From: Legionella sp.
Lineage (GTDB): Bacteria > Pseudomonadota > Gammaproteobacteria > Legionellales > Legionellaceae
NCBI GenBank assembly: GCA_002786165.1
Contig: PEQK01000005.1
Coordinates: forward strand, 1-64,000
Length of the DNA: 64,000 nt
Direction: 5' to 3'
Shown here: piece by piece, positions 48,558 through 58,067 of the stretch
How positions within the stretch are numbered: the stretch's first letter is position 1
Layout: every line of letters starts with the position of its first letter
Translations under genes and position numbers: made by a program
Notes under the pieces: generated by a model
Database searches by the model: none
What the model was told of the DNA's origin: nothing
What the model saw: only the letters and a program-made list of their open reading frames with translations

Positions 48558-49259
48558 ATGCTCCATACGCAACGTACCGTAACATTGTCTTTCGTTTTAG
48601 TGATTTTCCTCTCAATGCTATCTAAATTCTCTTTTGCGCTGCCAGATGCAGGGTTACGTCATCAACGTTATTGTGAAATTATTTTTTCCAAAGGAAAAAT
48701 GTTTGAAGTCTATAACACCATTGGACTTAATGAATGTCCTGACGAACTTTGGGAGGCTATTACCATTCAATCTGTTAAAAAAGAAACAAATGCTCGCTAT
48801 GTCTATCTAAATGGTCCAAGACGTTTTATCGTAGATGGGGCAAAAAACACTCATTTTATAGGTGAAAAATCTCGAAATTTTTCACAATTATCGATGCGAA
48901 AAGCTGGTATTTTACATTTGAGTTTACGTGATATTTTTTTAGGAGCAGCAGCATTTCACCACCACCGCGTGGAGCGTCAAACAACCTGGATATATGAGTC
49001 TGGAAATAGGATATACGAATTAATCAATCCAGAAGGAGAGGTGTATGTGATGCAATCATACACTTTATCTCCGGCACAAGAATCGGAAAAGGATTTGATG
49101 AATTTAGGATCTAAACTAAAATTGCCCCAAGGCTGGAAATATAAAACAGGAATTTTACAACAACAAACGGAATTAAAAGCACTGCAAAATATAGCCATTG
49201 TGATTCAAGATACTATGCATAATACCTATCAAAAAGCAGAGCAAGATTTTTTAAGATAA
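48558..49259 (+). CDS. Secreted conserved protein of unknown function
   Basis: A cleavable signal peptide (about 1-27, ending FSFA) is followed by a 205-residue mature part. The segments YCEIIF, YNTIGLNECP, LNGPRRFIVDG, YELINPEGEVYVMQSYTL and LGSKLKLPQGW recall, from memory, a family of exported proteins of unknown function in many proteobacteria. No catalytic motif is recognised. AAAGGAG precedes the ATG. It has no obvious functional partner next to it and is followed by a hairpin at 49288. Confidence 0.75.
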   Translation: MLHTQRTVTLSFVLVIFLSMLSKFSFALPDAGLRHQRYCEIIFSKGKMFEVYNTIGLNECPDELWEAITIQSVKKETNARYVYLNGPRRFIVDGAKNTHFIGEKSRNFSQLSMRKAGILHLSLRDIFLGAAAFHHHRVERQTTWIYESGNRIYELINPEGEVYVMQSYTLSPAQESEKDLMNLGSKLKLPQGWKYKTGILQQQTELKALQNIAIVIQDTMHNTYQKAEQDFLR

Positions 49260-49287
49260 AGATCAGTAGTTGAAAAAACCTACATGC

Positions 49288-49313
49288 CACGGTATCTGAT
49301 CCAAGATACCGTG
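49288..49313. repeat. Perfect 10-bp hairpin related to the dispersed repeat
   Basis: CACGGTATCT (49288-49297) and AGATACCGTG (49304-49313) pair perfectly across a 6-nt loop. AGATACCGTG is identical to the left arm of hairpin 2 in the 95-bp repeat units. It may end transcription of the upstream gene, though no T-run follows. Confidence 0.65.
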
Positions 49314-49326
49314 CCTCAAGCACCTG

Positions 49327-49355
49327 TTGTCATTTTCTATGGTTACTGTGATAAT
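49327..49355 (+). promoter_or_regulatory. Sigma-70 promoter candidate for the PBP5/6 gene
   Basis: TTGTCA (49327-49332) and GATAAT (49350-49355) are separated by 17 bp, with TG one base upstream of the -10. The start codon lies 42 bp further. Confidence 0.6.
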
Positions 49356-49396
49356 ATGCCCAGATCATAACACCTTACAAAATCATAGGTAATTAC

Positions 49397-50611
49397 ATGA
49401 ACATCCGTCGTAGTTTTAATACACTTTTAACAGTTTTTGTTTTTTTCGCTATAGGAATCAATACGCTTCAAGCAGAGTCATTGTCTTCAGAACATTTGGC
49501 GCCACCACCCGTGACGGGTAACAACCCTATTATCACGCCCACGCCGCCCACTTTGAATGCCAAAGCTTACATTCTTATTGATGTAGATAGTGGCAAAATC
49601 ATTGCAGAAAAAAACAGCGAATTACGATTGCCGCCTGCTAGTTTAACCAAAATGATGACTTTATATGTCGTTTCTCGGGCGCTTAAAGCAGATCAAATCC
49701 ATTTGAATGATCAAGTGCGTGTCAGCCAAGAAGCCTGGAAAACAGGTGGGTCACGTATGTTCATTAAAGAAGGGCAGGAAGTCAGTATCGAGGATCTTTT
49801 AAAAGGTGTTATTGTAGATTCTGGTAATGATGCGTGTGTCGCTTTGGCGGAACATGTTGGAAGCAGTGAATCTAGTTTTGCTGATTTGATGAATCAACAA
49901 GCCAAATCACTGGGAATGCTAAATTCTAATTTCACAGACAGCACTGGCTTACCTAATGCTGAGCATTATACCACAGCCAAAGATCTCGCTATTTTAGGAC
50001 GCTCGTTGATTCGTGATTTTCCGAATTATTATCATTGGTACAAACAAAAATGGTTTACTTATAACAATATTCGTCAACCTAATCGCAATCGATTGCTCTG
50101 GCGCGATAATACCGTAGATGGTCTCAAAACTGGGCATACAGATGAAGCTGGTTTTTGTTTGGTGTCTTCAGCCAAACGTGGAGATATGCGATTATTAGCG
50201 GTTGTGCTGAATGCGCCTTCTGATTCTATGCGTGCCGATGATAGCCAGCGTTTGCTGAATTACGGATTTAGATTTTTTGAAACGCATAAATTATTCCAAG
50301 CAGGCCAAAAAGTGAGTGAAGCACCTGTTTATAAAGGTACAACCACTAGTATTCGTCTTGGTGTTTTGGAGGAAAACTATATCACGGTTCCTGGCGGCCA
50401 ATATCAACGTCTTAGCATCGTGACAAATGTGCCTAAATATTTAGAAGCGCCTATCCAAAAAGGACAAAAAATTGGTGAATTGATCATCCAGTTTGATGGG
50501 CATACCTTGGAAACACAACCTTTGTATGCTTTAGACGATGCAGCAAAAGGGGGCTATTATACGTGTGCCAAAGATGCCATCAAATTACTATTCAATCATT
50601 GGTTTGGGTAA
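49397..50611 (+). CDS. dacA: D-alanyl-D-alanine carboxypeptidase (PBP5/6 family)
   Basis: Trims the terminal D-Ala from peptidoglycan stem peptides in the periplasm. The serine-enzyme motifs are intact: SLTK with Ser82 and Lys85, SGN at 142-144 and KTG at 244-246. A signal peptide lies at the N-terminus and a PBP5 C-terminal beta domain with an amphipathic anchor at the C-terminus. Length of 404 residues is normal. The run dacA-ybeD-lipB follows the order in E. coli. Confidence 0.93.
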   Translation: MNIRRSFNTLLTVFVFFAIGINTLQAESLSSEHLAPPPVTGNNPIITPTPPTLNAKAYILIDVDSGKIIAEKNSELRLPPASLTKMMTLYVVSRALKADQIHLNDQVRVSQEAWKTGGSRMFIKEGQEVSIEDLLKGVIVDSGNDACVALAEHVGSSESSFADLMNQQAKSLGMLNSNFTDSTGLPNAEHYTTAKDLAILGRSLIRDFPNYYHWYKQKWFTYNNIRQPNRNRLLWRDNTVDGLKTGHTDEAGFCLVSSAKRGDMRLLAVVLNAPSDSMRADDSQRLLNYGFRFFETHKLFQAGQKVSEAPVYKGTTTSIRLGVLEENYITVPGGQYQRLSIVTNVPKYLEAPIQKGQKIGELIIQFDGHTLETQPLYALDDAAKGGYYTCAKDAIKLLFNHWFG

Positions 50612-50620
50612 GGTTATTTC

Positions 50621-50884
50621 ATGATGAATGAAACATTGATGGTGTTTCCTTGTGATTTTCCGATTAAAATCATTGGCAATGCAACGCCAAATTTTTTGCA
50701 AGACATCATTACGATAGTGCATCACCATTTCCCTGATACACCTGATTCGGCTATCACCACGCAACTCAGTGGTCAAGGTAAATATCAGAGTATCACGGCA
50801 GTGGTTGTTGCATTAGACCAAATGACCTTAGATGCGCTATACAAAGATTTAACGCAACACCCTGATATTCGTATGGTTCTCTAA
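50621..50884 (+). CDS. ybeD: YbeD-family protein (DUF493)
   Basis: An 87-residue cytoplasmic protein with the ferredoxin-like fold of the DUF493/YbeD family: FPCDFPIKIIG, the SGQGKYQSITAVVVA strand and the PDIRMVL end are conserved. A regulatory function has been proposed for the family, but none is firmly established. It lies 9 bp after dacA and overlaps lipB by one base (TAATG), as in the E. coli dacA-ybeD-lipB run. Confidence 0.9.
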   Translation: MMNETLMVFPCDFPIKIIGNATPNFLQDIITIVHHHFPDTPDSAITTQLSGQGKYQSITAVVVALDQMTLDALYKDLTQHPDIRMVL

Positions 50885-51498
50885 TGCGTATTCATCAACT
50901 CGGCATTCAATCTTATCAATCGGTATGGGAAAACATGAAAGGTTTTACCCTGGCGCGCCACCCTGATACAGAAGATGAACTTTGGATGTTGGAGCATTTG
51001 CCTGTGTATACGTTAGGACAAGCAGGTAAGCTCGAACATGTGTTGAATACAGGCAATATTCCTGTGGTCCAATCGGATCGAGGCGGCCAAGTCACGTACC
51101 ATGGACCAGGACAGTTGATCGCTTATGTGATGATGGATTTACAGCGTCGTCGTTTAGGGGTTAGAACCTTGGTTTGTGATTTAGAACAAATTTTAATTGA
51201 TTTGTTACAAACGTATCACATCGATGCACATCGTCAACCCAAAGCACCTGGTGTGTATGTGGCTGATCAAAAAATTGCATCGATTGGGTTGAGGGTCAAA
51301 TCTAATTGCACCTACCACGGCATCGCTTTGAATGTCGATCTAGATTTGGCACCTTTTGAAGGGATAAATCCATGTGGCTATCAACAGTTGAAAATGACTC
51401 GCATCAAAGAGTATGATTCTAAGATAAGTATGGCCCAAGTGAATCGAGATTTTGTGCGTCATTTTTTGGCCACGTTTGAATCAAATCAGGTAGGATGA
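50884..51498 (+). CDS. lipB: Octanoyl-(acyl carrier protein) transferase LipB
   Basis: Transfers octanoate from acyl carrier protein to lipoyl domains. The active-site Cys164 lies in INPCGY and Lys130 in DQKIASIG; the signature RGGQVTYHGPGQL is at 66-78. The 204-residue length is typical. It is translationally coupled to ybeD. lipA, usually the next gene in enterics, is replaced here by a DedA-type membrane protein gene. Confidence 0.95.
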   Translation: MRIHQLGIQSYQSVWENMKGFTLARHPDTEDELWMLEHLPVYTLGQAGKLEHVLNTGNIPVVQSDRGGQVTYHGPGQLIAYVMMDLQRRRLGVRTLVCDLEQILIDLLQTYHIDAHRQPKAPGVYVADQKIASIGLRVKSNCTYHGIALNVDLDLAPFEGINPCGYQQLKMTRIKEYDSKISMAQVNRDFVRHFLATFESNQVG

Positions 51499-51505
51499 GA
51501 GATTG

Positions 51506-53533
51506 ATGCATATATACGCTGATTACATTGTCCCTATAACTGCTTGGCTTCATCATCATCCCAATTATGCCCTTGTTTTTACGTTTCTCGTTGCATTGTT
51601 AGAATCTCTGGCCATCATTGGAACCATTATTCCTGGATCTCTTACAATGACGGCTGTGGGTATCCTTGCTGGTTCTAATGTCATGCGGTTTGATTTAACC
51701 ATTGCTTTTGCGTCATTAGGCGCTTTTACGGGAGATAGTATCAGCTATATGCTCGGTGCTATTTATAGTGAAAGCCTTGCTTCCATGTGGCCGTTTAAGA
51801 GATATCCCAAGTTTTTGAATTACGGTCAAGATTTTTTTAATCGACATGGTGGAAAAAGCGTATTGATTGGGCGCTTTACAGGCCCGCTGCGCTCTATTAT
51901 GCCTATTATTGCGGGCATGATGCACATGTCACGATTACAATTTTTTGCTGCAAATTTTATTTCGGCTATTGGTTGGGCTATTTTATATTTGGTGCCAGGT
52001 TATATTATTGGTGCGGCGAGCCATCAACTTTCGGCAGAAAGTGCGCAGCGTTTATTTGCGCTGGTCATGAGTGTATTGGTGATAGGTTGGCTTTTAAGTT
52101 TGGTGTTAAAAATACTGGCTCGATCATTGAATTTATGGTTTGCAACTCACGTGGACACGCTATGGCGTTGGTCTAAAAAAAATGCTTATACCAAATATAT
52201 GATTGCCGCACTGAGTGCCCAAGATGACCGCCGCCAACAACGTATCATTACTTTTTTATTAATCTGGTTGTGTTGTGTTGCTTTCGTTTTGATACTTAGT
52301 CTGGTCGTGATTCAACATACCTGGCTCACATCCATTAATCAAGCCGTATGCTATTTTTTACAAAGTTTACGCACACCGACTCTTGATAAAATCCTTATTT
52401 TTGTAAATTTGATGTTTCATCCCGTCACATTAGTTTGTTTTTGCAGTTTAGTCACTATTTTGGCTATATATAACCGAGATTCGCGTTTTTTAAAATATTG
52501 GTTAAGTTTGATGATCAATGCGTTACTGATTACTTGGCTATTTGTGACTTATTTTACTTTGCCACATTCTATTACTTTGTTTGTGATGTCTAAATCGTCT
52601 ATTTATCCTGAGATACCTTTGTGCATTGCTACAGCGCTCTTTACTTTTTTAATCAATTATTTATTACAGACAAAACCCAGCCACAGTATCGCTTCTTATG
52701 TCATCTTAGCCATGTTATTTTTGTCGGGATTTTCCACCCTTTATTTAGGCGATAATTGGTTGAGTTCAGTGATTGGTGCTTATGGTATTGGTGCCAGTGT
52801 TGGCTTGGCGCATTGGATTGTGTATCGACGTAAACCTCTTAAAACACTTCGTTTGCCTATGACTACTGCCATTGGCTGGGTAGTGGGTATATTTCTTATG
52901 ACTGCTATTTTAAATTATCACCATAAATCGGCTCTTATTATTCAAGCGCACACACCGCCCTCGAAACAATATACGTTAAATCAGGATACATGGTGGTATC
53001 AAGATGAACCTATTTTACCTGTTTACTCTACCAATCGTATCGGCAGACGGGTTGGCGTCTTTAACGTTCAATATGCTGGATCAATCAGAGAATTAGAAAA
53101 AAGATTGGAGATGTGTGGTTGGAGAAAACAACCAAAATCATTCATTTACTCTTTGATTATTCATGCGGAAGGTCGATATACGTCGGAAGATTTGCCTTTC
53201 ATGGAACAATTATATTTGAACAAACATCCTGCGTTGACCATGTCTTATCGTGCTGTACAAGACGATAATCTTTACATTTTGCGTCTATGGCGCTCTAATT
53301 ATCATTTGCTGCATTACCAAGATCCTATATGGTTGGGAAATATTATTTTAGCAAGGAAGAAACCACTTCCCCAAAAATCATTGATGCAAGAGAAACCAGA
53401 ATCTTCGCATTTATTTGCACATATTTTACCTGCCGTACATGATTATCAAATCACTAGGCTTCCAATCAAAGATCCTTATTTGAAAACTTTACCTTATGAA
53501 ATTCCTTCAGAAGTTTTGATCATTAAAAATTAA
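51506..53533 (+). CDS. DedA-PAP2-LssY_C fusion membrane protein with a degenerate PAP2 domain
   Basis: Three parts are seen. Residues about 20-205 form a DedA domain with GRFTGPLRSIMPIIAG, which carries the membrane-embedded basic and acidic residues of the family. Residues about 250-440 look like a PAP2 phosphatase domain by membrane layout, but its motifs are lost: no KX6RP, PSGH replaced by YPEIP, and the SRxxLGxHxxSD box reads STLYLGDNWLSS (Arg to Thr411, His to Asn417, Asp to Ser421). Residues about 480-640 match the LssY C-terminal domain. DedA-PAP2-LssY fusions are known in Legionella. It starts at ATG 51506, 7 bp after lipB. Confidence 0.85.
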   Translation: MHIYADYIVPITAWLHHHPNYALVFTFLVALLESLAIIGTIIPGSLTMTAVGILAGSNVMRFDLTIAFASLGAFTGDSISYMLGAIYSESLASMWPFKRYPKFLNYGQDFFNRHGGKSVLIGRFTGPLRSIMPIIAGMMHMSRLQFFAANFISAIGWAILYLVPGYIIGAASHQLSAESAQRLFALVMSVLVIGWLLSLVLKILARSLNLWFATHVDTLWRWSKKNAYTKYMIAALSAQDDRRQQRIITFLLIWLCCVAFVLILSLVVIQHTWLTSINQAVCYFLQSLRTPTLDKILIFVNLMFHPVTLVCFCSLVTILAIYNRDSRFLKYWLSLMINALLITWLFVTYFTLPHSITLFVMSKSSIYPEIPLCIATALFTFLINYLLQTKPSHSIASYVILAMLFLSGFSTLYLGDNWLSSVIGAYGIGASVGLAHWIVYRRKPLKTLRLPMTTAIGWVVGIFLMTAILNYHHKSALIIQAHTPPSKQYTLNQDTWWYQDEPILPVYSTNRIGRRVGVFNVQYAGSIRELEKRLEMCGWRKQPKSFIYSLIIHAEGRYTSEDLPFMEQLYLNKHPALTMSYRAVQDDNLYILRLWRSNYHLLHYQDPIWLGNIILARKKPLPQKSLMQEKPESSHLFAHILPAVHDYQITRLPIKDPYLKTLPYEIPSEVLIIKN

Positions 53534-53596
53534 AGGTTGGTGAAAAGGTAGGTGTCCAGATATAGTGTTTGAGTATTTGTTTGGGATGATATTGTA

Positions 53597-54394
53597 TTGA
53601 AAAAAATTTTATTGGGATTGTGCGTATTGATTTTCGTTAGCTGTAAACTAATGCAGCCTGTGTCACGCCAAAAAAATCAAACTATGACGCAGACGCATCG
53701 TGTTTCTCGTCACAGTACCCAAGATAGTGCGCCCAAGGGACCTATACCTACTTTTTTTAAAAGAGTACACCCTGTCAATGAGCCTTTAAGTCGTTATGGC
53801 AATCCTGCCACATATCATGTGGATGGCCAGCGATATGCTGTTTTGAAAACAGCTAATGGTTATAAGCAACGAGGGTTAGCATCCTGGTATGGCACCAAAT
53901 TTCACAGTCAACGCACCTCAAGCGGTGATCCTTACAATATGTACGAATTGACTGCGGCACATAAAACCCTTCCACTGCCTACTTATGTCAAAGTAAAGAA
54001 TTTAGACAATGGGCGAGTTGCTATTGTAAAAGTGAATGATCGCGGCCCATTTCATACAGGAAGAATCATTGATTTATCCTACGGTGCTGCTGTGAAATTA
54101 GGTATTTTCCCTAAGGGTACAGCCAGAGTTGAAATTGAAACCGTCAGAGAGAAAAATGCTGCTATACCGCAAGTAGCTCATTATTATATTCAAGCAGGTG
54201 CATTTTCTTCGAAGAGTTTGGCAGAGCAATTACAGCGTAAATTGGCGCGATCATCTTCGTCTCCTGTTTTCATCAAACAAGAAAATCAGCACTATTTAGT
54301 GCGTCTTGGTCCACTTAAAGATAAAAAAATAATGGAACAATTAAAAGCATCTTTAGTGAACCAAGGTGTCAACGGTTTTTCTTTATTGTTGTGA
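53597..54394 (+). CDS. rlpA: RlpA septal ring lytic transglycosylase lipoprotein
   Basis: Cleaves peptidoglycan glycan strands lacking stem peptides at the septum. The lipobox VSC gives Cys16. A double-psi beta-barrel with LASWYGTKFHSQRTSSGDPY, MYELTAAH and VNDRGPF (catalytic Glu and Asp region) is followed by a C-terminal SPOR domain (HYYIQAGAFSS onward). The start is TTG at 53597, with GGGATGA upstream; no in-frame ATG lies nearby that keeps the signal peptide. It converges on the next gene with a 12-bp overlap. Confidence 0.9.
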   Translation: MKKILLGLCVLIFVSCKLMQPVSRQKNQTMTQTHRVSRHSTQDSAPKGPIPTFFKRVHPVNEPLSRYGNPATYHVDGQRYAVLKTANGYKQRGLASWYGTKFHSQRTSSGDPYNMYELTAAHKTLPLPTYVKVKNLDNGRVAIVKVNDRGPFHTGRIIDLSYGAAVKLGIFPKGTARVEIETVREKNAAIPQVAHYYIQAGAFSSKSLAEQLQRKLARSSSSPVFIKQENQHYLVRLGPLKDKKIMEQLKASLVNQGVNGFSLLL

Positions 54395-55111
54395 CACTGA
54401 TCCTACAACCACTCGCGTGCCAATAGCGCCCCCAGCACCAGGCAAATCGATAAACTCTTCATTGAGCCATTTGGCATCTTCAATAAACATTCGGATACAC
54501 CCATGACTGGCATTATATCCTGGTACTTCCTCACTGCCGTGTAGCGCATAACCTCGCCAAAAGTGCATACAATAGGGCATAATAGCGCCTCCGCTTTCTC
54601 CGGACGCTCTTATAGGGAAAACCGTAGAGATACAATAAATATCTTGTTTTCTAATCACACGAAACGAACCTGTTGGGGTCAAACAATTGCCATCAGTGTG
54701 ACAATGACCTGCGCCCGAAGAAATGGGCCCCCACCAAACCAATTCTCCATCGGCATTATAAGCCCCCCAAGCCAATTCTTTTTGCTGGATATAAATCGTT
54801 TTTTCACCTGGTGATTCGATATAACGTGGGAAAGGTGATACGTCATAAATACTAATTTCATCTAAACGATTTGGAACGGCTAAGACCATGCCTGGTTTTA
54901 ATGCCACATTCATGCGATTAACACGCATCACCAAATCACGTGATTTATCCGTAGGAAATAAACTTTCCCAGGTATCATTGGTTTTGATGGCAAGGCAAAA
55001 ATAATCGGGTGAATGACATAACTGCTCACCATAACGTGGGGTTGAAAATGCCCAGGGATGATACATCATCATAAAGAGCATCACGACCAAGGGTGCAAAA
55101 CGTTTCATCAT
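54383..55111 (-). CDS. L,D-transpeptidase with an N-terminal LysM-like part
   Basis: A signal peptide (about 1-23) is followed by a LysM-like segment (TWESLFPTDKSRDLVMRVNR and VLAVP) and a YkuD domain with the catalytic ALHGSEEVPGYNASHGCIRMF arrangement. It should form L,D cross-links or attach proteins to peptidoglycan. Length is 242 residues. It closely resembles the lipoprotein enzyme at 23324 around the active site, including the conserved TPTGSFRVI segment (TVTGTFRVY there), suggesting paralogy. It lies convergent to rlpA. Confidence 0.88.
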   Translation of the reverse strand: MMKRFAPLVVMLFMMMYHPWAFSTPRYGEQLCHSPDYFCLAIKTNDTWESLFPTDKSRDLVMRVNRMNVALKPGMVLAVPNRLDEISIYDVSPFPRYIESPGEKTIYIQQKELAWGAYNADGELVWWGPISSGAGHCHTDGNCLTPTGSFRVIRKQDIYCISTVFPIRASGESGGAIMPYCMHFWRGYALHGSEEVPGYNASHGCIRMFIEDAKWLNEEFIDLPGAGGAIGTRVVVGSVSQQ

Positions 55112-55273
55112 ATCTCCTTCCTAATGGTGCATATGAAAGGTAACGGCCGATTTTGTAATAACCTTTAATAGATTTTGGAGTAGTGATGCCAAAATCCTAT
55201 ACGTTACGTGTAAATAGCATTGTTTTCGCAAAATGAGTATACTATCGCTCATAGTAATCATACGGAAAATAGC

Positions 55274-56149
55274 ATGAGTTGGTTGATGAATTTGTTACCG
55301 TCTAGAATTAGAACGGAAACTTCTCAAAAAAAAGGCGTACCGGAAGGTTTATGGGTTAAGTGTTTGGGATGTGGTGAAGTATTGTATCGAACAGAACTAG
55401 AAAAAACCCTTTCTGTTTGTATCAAATGCAATCATCATCATCGTATTTCTGCGCGCGAACGGATGGCCCAGTGCCTTGATCCTGTTGGACAAGAAGAATT
55501 ATTTGCTGATTTGGAGCCAATTGATCGTTTGAAATTTCGTGACTCTAAAAAATACAAAGACCGAATTATTCAAGCTCAAAAAGCGACTGGCGAAAAAGAA
55601 GCATTGATTGTCGTAAAAGGTACTTTAAAACAACAACCCGTTGTCATCAGTGCATTTGAATTTAGCTTCATGGGTGGATCAATGGGTGCGACGGTGGGCG
55701 AAAAATTTGTGCGTGCTGCGAATGTGGCCATTGCAGAACGACGTGCTTATATTTGTTTTACCGCCAGTGGTGGCGCTCGCATGCAAGAAGGCTTGTTTTC
55801 ATTGATGCAAATGGCTAAAACCTCCGCTGCATTGGCAAAATTAGCGCAAGCCAAACTACCATTTATTGTTGTGTTGACTGATCCCACTATGGGTGGTGTG
55901 TCGGCAAGTTTTGCTAGTTTGGGTGATATTATTATTGCAGAACCCAATGCATTGATTGGATTTGCTGGACCACGGGTGATTGAACAAACAGTGCGTCAAA
56001 CTTTACCCGAAGGGTTTCAACGCAGTGAATTTCTTTTAGAGCATGGTCATATTGATATGATTGTAGAACGCAAATCATTGCGTGATGTACTGGCCAAAAT
56101 GATTGCCAAATTATCTCATCGTAGTTTGTCTAATATGATAGATGAGTAA
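55274..56149 (+). CDS. accD: Acetyl-CoA carboxylase carboxyltransferase subunit beta
   Basis: Part of the carboxyltransferase that makes malonyl-CoA. The N-terminal zinc ribbon has Cys30, Cys33, Cys49 and Cys52; the crotonase-like core shows the [19 protein letters not shown] and [13 protein letters not shown] segments. From the ATG at 55274, preceded by GGAAA, the length is 291 residues. A longer reading from 55220 uses a TTG and adds an unrelated extension. It overlaps folC by 8 bp. Confidence 0.95.
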   Translation: MSWLMNLLPSRIRTETSQKKGVPEGLWVKCLGCGEVLYRTELEKTLSVCIKCNHHHRISARERMAQCLDPVGQEELFADLEPIDRLKFRDSKKYKDRIIQAQKATGEKEALIVVKGTLKQQPVVISAFEFSFMGGSMGATVGEKFVRAANVAIAERRAYICFTASGGARMQEGLFSLMQMAKTSAALAKLAQAKLPFIVVLTDPTMGGVSASFASLGDIIIAEPNALIGFAGPRVIEQTVRQTLPEGFQRSEFLLEHGHIDMIVERKSLRDVLAKMIAKLSHRSLSNMIDE

Positions 56150-57455
56150 TGCAATCGTGCAGCAAGACCTGGAAAAATCTTGTTGGAATTTGCAAGAATG
56201 GTTGGATTATTTAGAACACCGTCATACGCCTGAAGTGCAGTTACGCTTAGTGAATGCCAAATCTGTGGCTGATGCTATGCATGTATTGCAGTGGTCTATT
56301 CCTGTGATCACAATAGGTGGCACAAATGGCAAAGGTTCGACGGTGGCGGCGTTAAGTGCCATTTATCAAGCGGCTGGTTATAGAGTAGGGCAATTCACCT
56401 CTCCGCATTTATTGTCTTTCAATGAGCGGATTTGCATCAATCAGGAGCCTATTGCAGATGATGTGTTGACCTCGTTGTTTATGGACATTGAGCGGGGTCG
56501 TCAAGCCACACCATTAACTTATTTTGAAATGTCTTTGTTAGCCGCTTTGTTGTATTTCAAACGATCAAATTTGGATTTGATCCTGCTTGAAGTTGGGGTA
56601 GGAGGGCGTTTGGATGCAACGAATATCATTGATGCTGATTTGGCGATTATTACCACGGTCGATTTGGATCATCAAGATTATTTGGGGCATGATATAGAAG
56701 CCATAGGTTATGAAAAAGCAGGCATTTTGCGACCACATCGGCCTTGTATTTATGCCGACAAGTCTGTTCCTAATACGGTACGACATCATGCCGCACAGTT
56801 AGAAGCGGACTTACATTGTTTGGGTGAAGACTACCAATATCACATTGTTGGCAATCATCTCCATCTTCATCAAGCATATCAATCGCCGATTATTTTGCCA
56901 TTGCCGAAGTTACATCCGCATGCTGCGGTAGCAGCTGTCATGACTTCTTTATGCATGCAATCTAGGTTGCCTGTTCAAGAGCGCGCCTGGGTTGAAGGGA
57001 TGAACGCTATGGCCATTAAAGGACGTCAACAATGGGTTGAGGGTGATATTTCTTATTTATATGACGTGGCGCACAACCCTCAAGCCGCCTCTTTATTGGC
57101 TCAGAAATTGGCTGATTATCCTGTGACAGGAAAGATACATGCGATTTTTTCAGCGTTAAAAGACAAAGATATTTGCGGTTTAATTAGACCATTAAGCTCT
57201 TTTGTTGTACAATGGTATCCGGCGTGTTTGAGTGGTAAACGTGCAACAGACTCAGACATTTTATTAGATGCGTTTGAGACAACATTGGGATTTCGACCAC
57301 AGTCTTATCGTGATCCAATAGAAGCGAGCAAAACTGCTCTACAATCTGCAAAACCAGGAGATTTGATTGTTGTTTACGGATCTTTTATTTTGGTGGGTGC
57401 TGTTATGACGTTTATGCAACACTCGCAGAGTCAGCATGAGGAGAAACAAACATGA
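56142..57455 (+). CDS. folC: Bifunctional dihydrofolate/folylpolyglutamate synthase
   Basis: Adds glutamate to dihydropteroate and to folates. The P-loop GGTNGKGST is at 59-67 and the Mur-ligase-like segment [11 protein letters not shown] follows; the C-terminal domain carries [10 protein letters not shown]. Length of 437 residues is typical. It belongs to the accD-folC-dedD-cvpA run, coupled at both ends. It connects with the aminodeoxychorismate synthase at the other end of the window in folate metabolism. Confidence 0.95.
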   Translation: MSNAIVQQDLEKSCWNLQEWLDYLEHRHTPEVQLRLVNAKSVADAMHVLQWSIPVITIGGTNGKGSTVAALSAIYQAAGYRVGQFTSPHLLSFNERICINQEPIADDVLTSLFMDIERGRQATPLTYFEMSLLAALLYFKRSNLDLILLEVGVGGRLDATNIIDADLAIITTVDLDHQDYLGHDIEAIGYEKAGILRPHRPCIYADKSVPNTVRHHAAQLEADLHCLGEDYQYHIVGNHLHLHQAYQSPIILPLPKLHPHAAVAAVMTSLCMQSRLPVQERAWVEGMNAMAIKGRQQWVEGDISYLYDVAHNPQAASLLAQKLADYPVTGKIHAIFSALKDKDICGLIRPLSSFVVQWYPACLSGKRATDSDILLDAFETTLGFRPQSYRDPIEASKTALQSAKPGDLIVVYGSFILVGAVMTFMQHSQSQHEEKQT

Positions 57456-58066
57456 GTACTGTGATAAAAAAAATATTAGATGATCGCATCAAACATCGTT
57501 TGATTGGTTTTGTTGTGGTGTTGTCTTTGATGATTATTTTTCTTCCCGCAATGCTCAGACAATCAAATCAACGTTTTGATGAAGTGGTTTCATTTCGAGT
57601 ACCCAAAAAACCTGTGGCACCTCAAATGGCGATGGTAGATAAAGCCCATATGTTTAAAACCGTAAAAGTTGCTACTGTGACTATACCAACAAGCGGAAAA
57701 GTACAGTCTACCATTGCTCAAGCACAACCATTAAGCGAACCTGTTACAAAAGAGCACTCTGCCCAAATGGCTAAAATTGAAGTCCAAAAACAACATGCAG
57801 CTGAATCAAAAGCGATGCATGTGAATGAAGTATTTACGATTCAATTAGCGAGTTTTAGTCAAGAAGCCAATGCACAAGCTTTGGTCACCAATTTGAAATC
57901 CAAAGGATTTGCAGCCTCAGCTCAAATGATAGCAGGCCCAACAGGGGAATTGTATCAAGTGATCGTGGGACAATTAAAACAACGCGAACAAGCCATTGAT
58001 TTACAAAAAAAGTTGGTCAACAATACCCAGCTCAATGGCTTAATTATAAAAACCAAGGTGAGTTAA
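57452..58066 (+). CDS. dedD: SPOR-domain cell-division protein DedD-like
   Basis: An inner-membrane protein with a short cytoplasmic start, one membrane segment (about 17-34), a long low-complexity linker and a C-terminal SPOR domain (EVFTIQLASFSQEANAQALV onward) that binds denuded glycans at the septum. The layout, 204 residues, and the place between folC and cvpA match DedD. It overlaps the folC stop (ATGA) and ends 1 bp before cvpA. Confidence 0.9.
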   Translation: MSTVIKKILDDRIKHRLIGFVVVLSLMIIFLPAMLRQSNQRFDEVVSFRVPKKPVAPQMAMVDKAHMFKTVKVATVTIPTSGKVQSTIAQAQPLSEPVTKEHSAQMAKIEVQKQHAAESKAMHVNEVFTIQLASFSQEANAQALVTNLKSKGFAASAQMIAGPTGELYQVIVGQLKQREQAIDLQKKLVNNTQLNGLIIKTKVS

Positions 58067-58067
58067 T

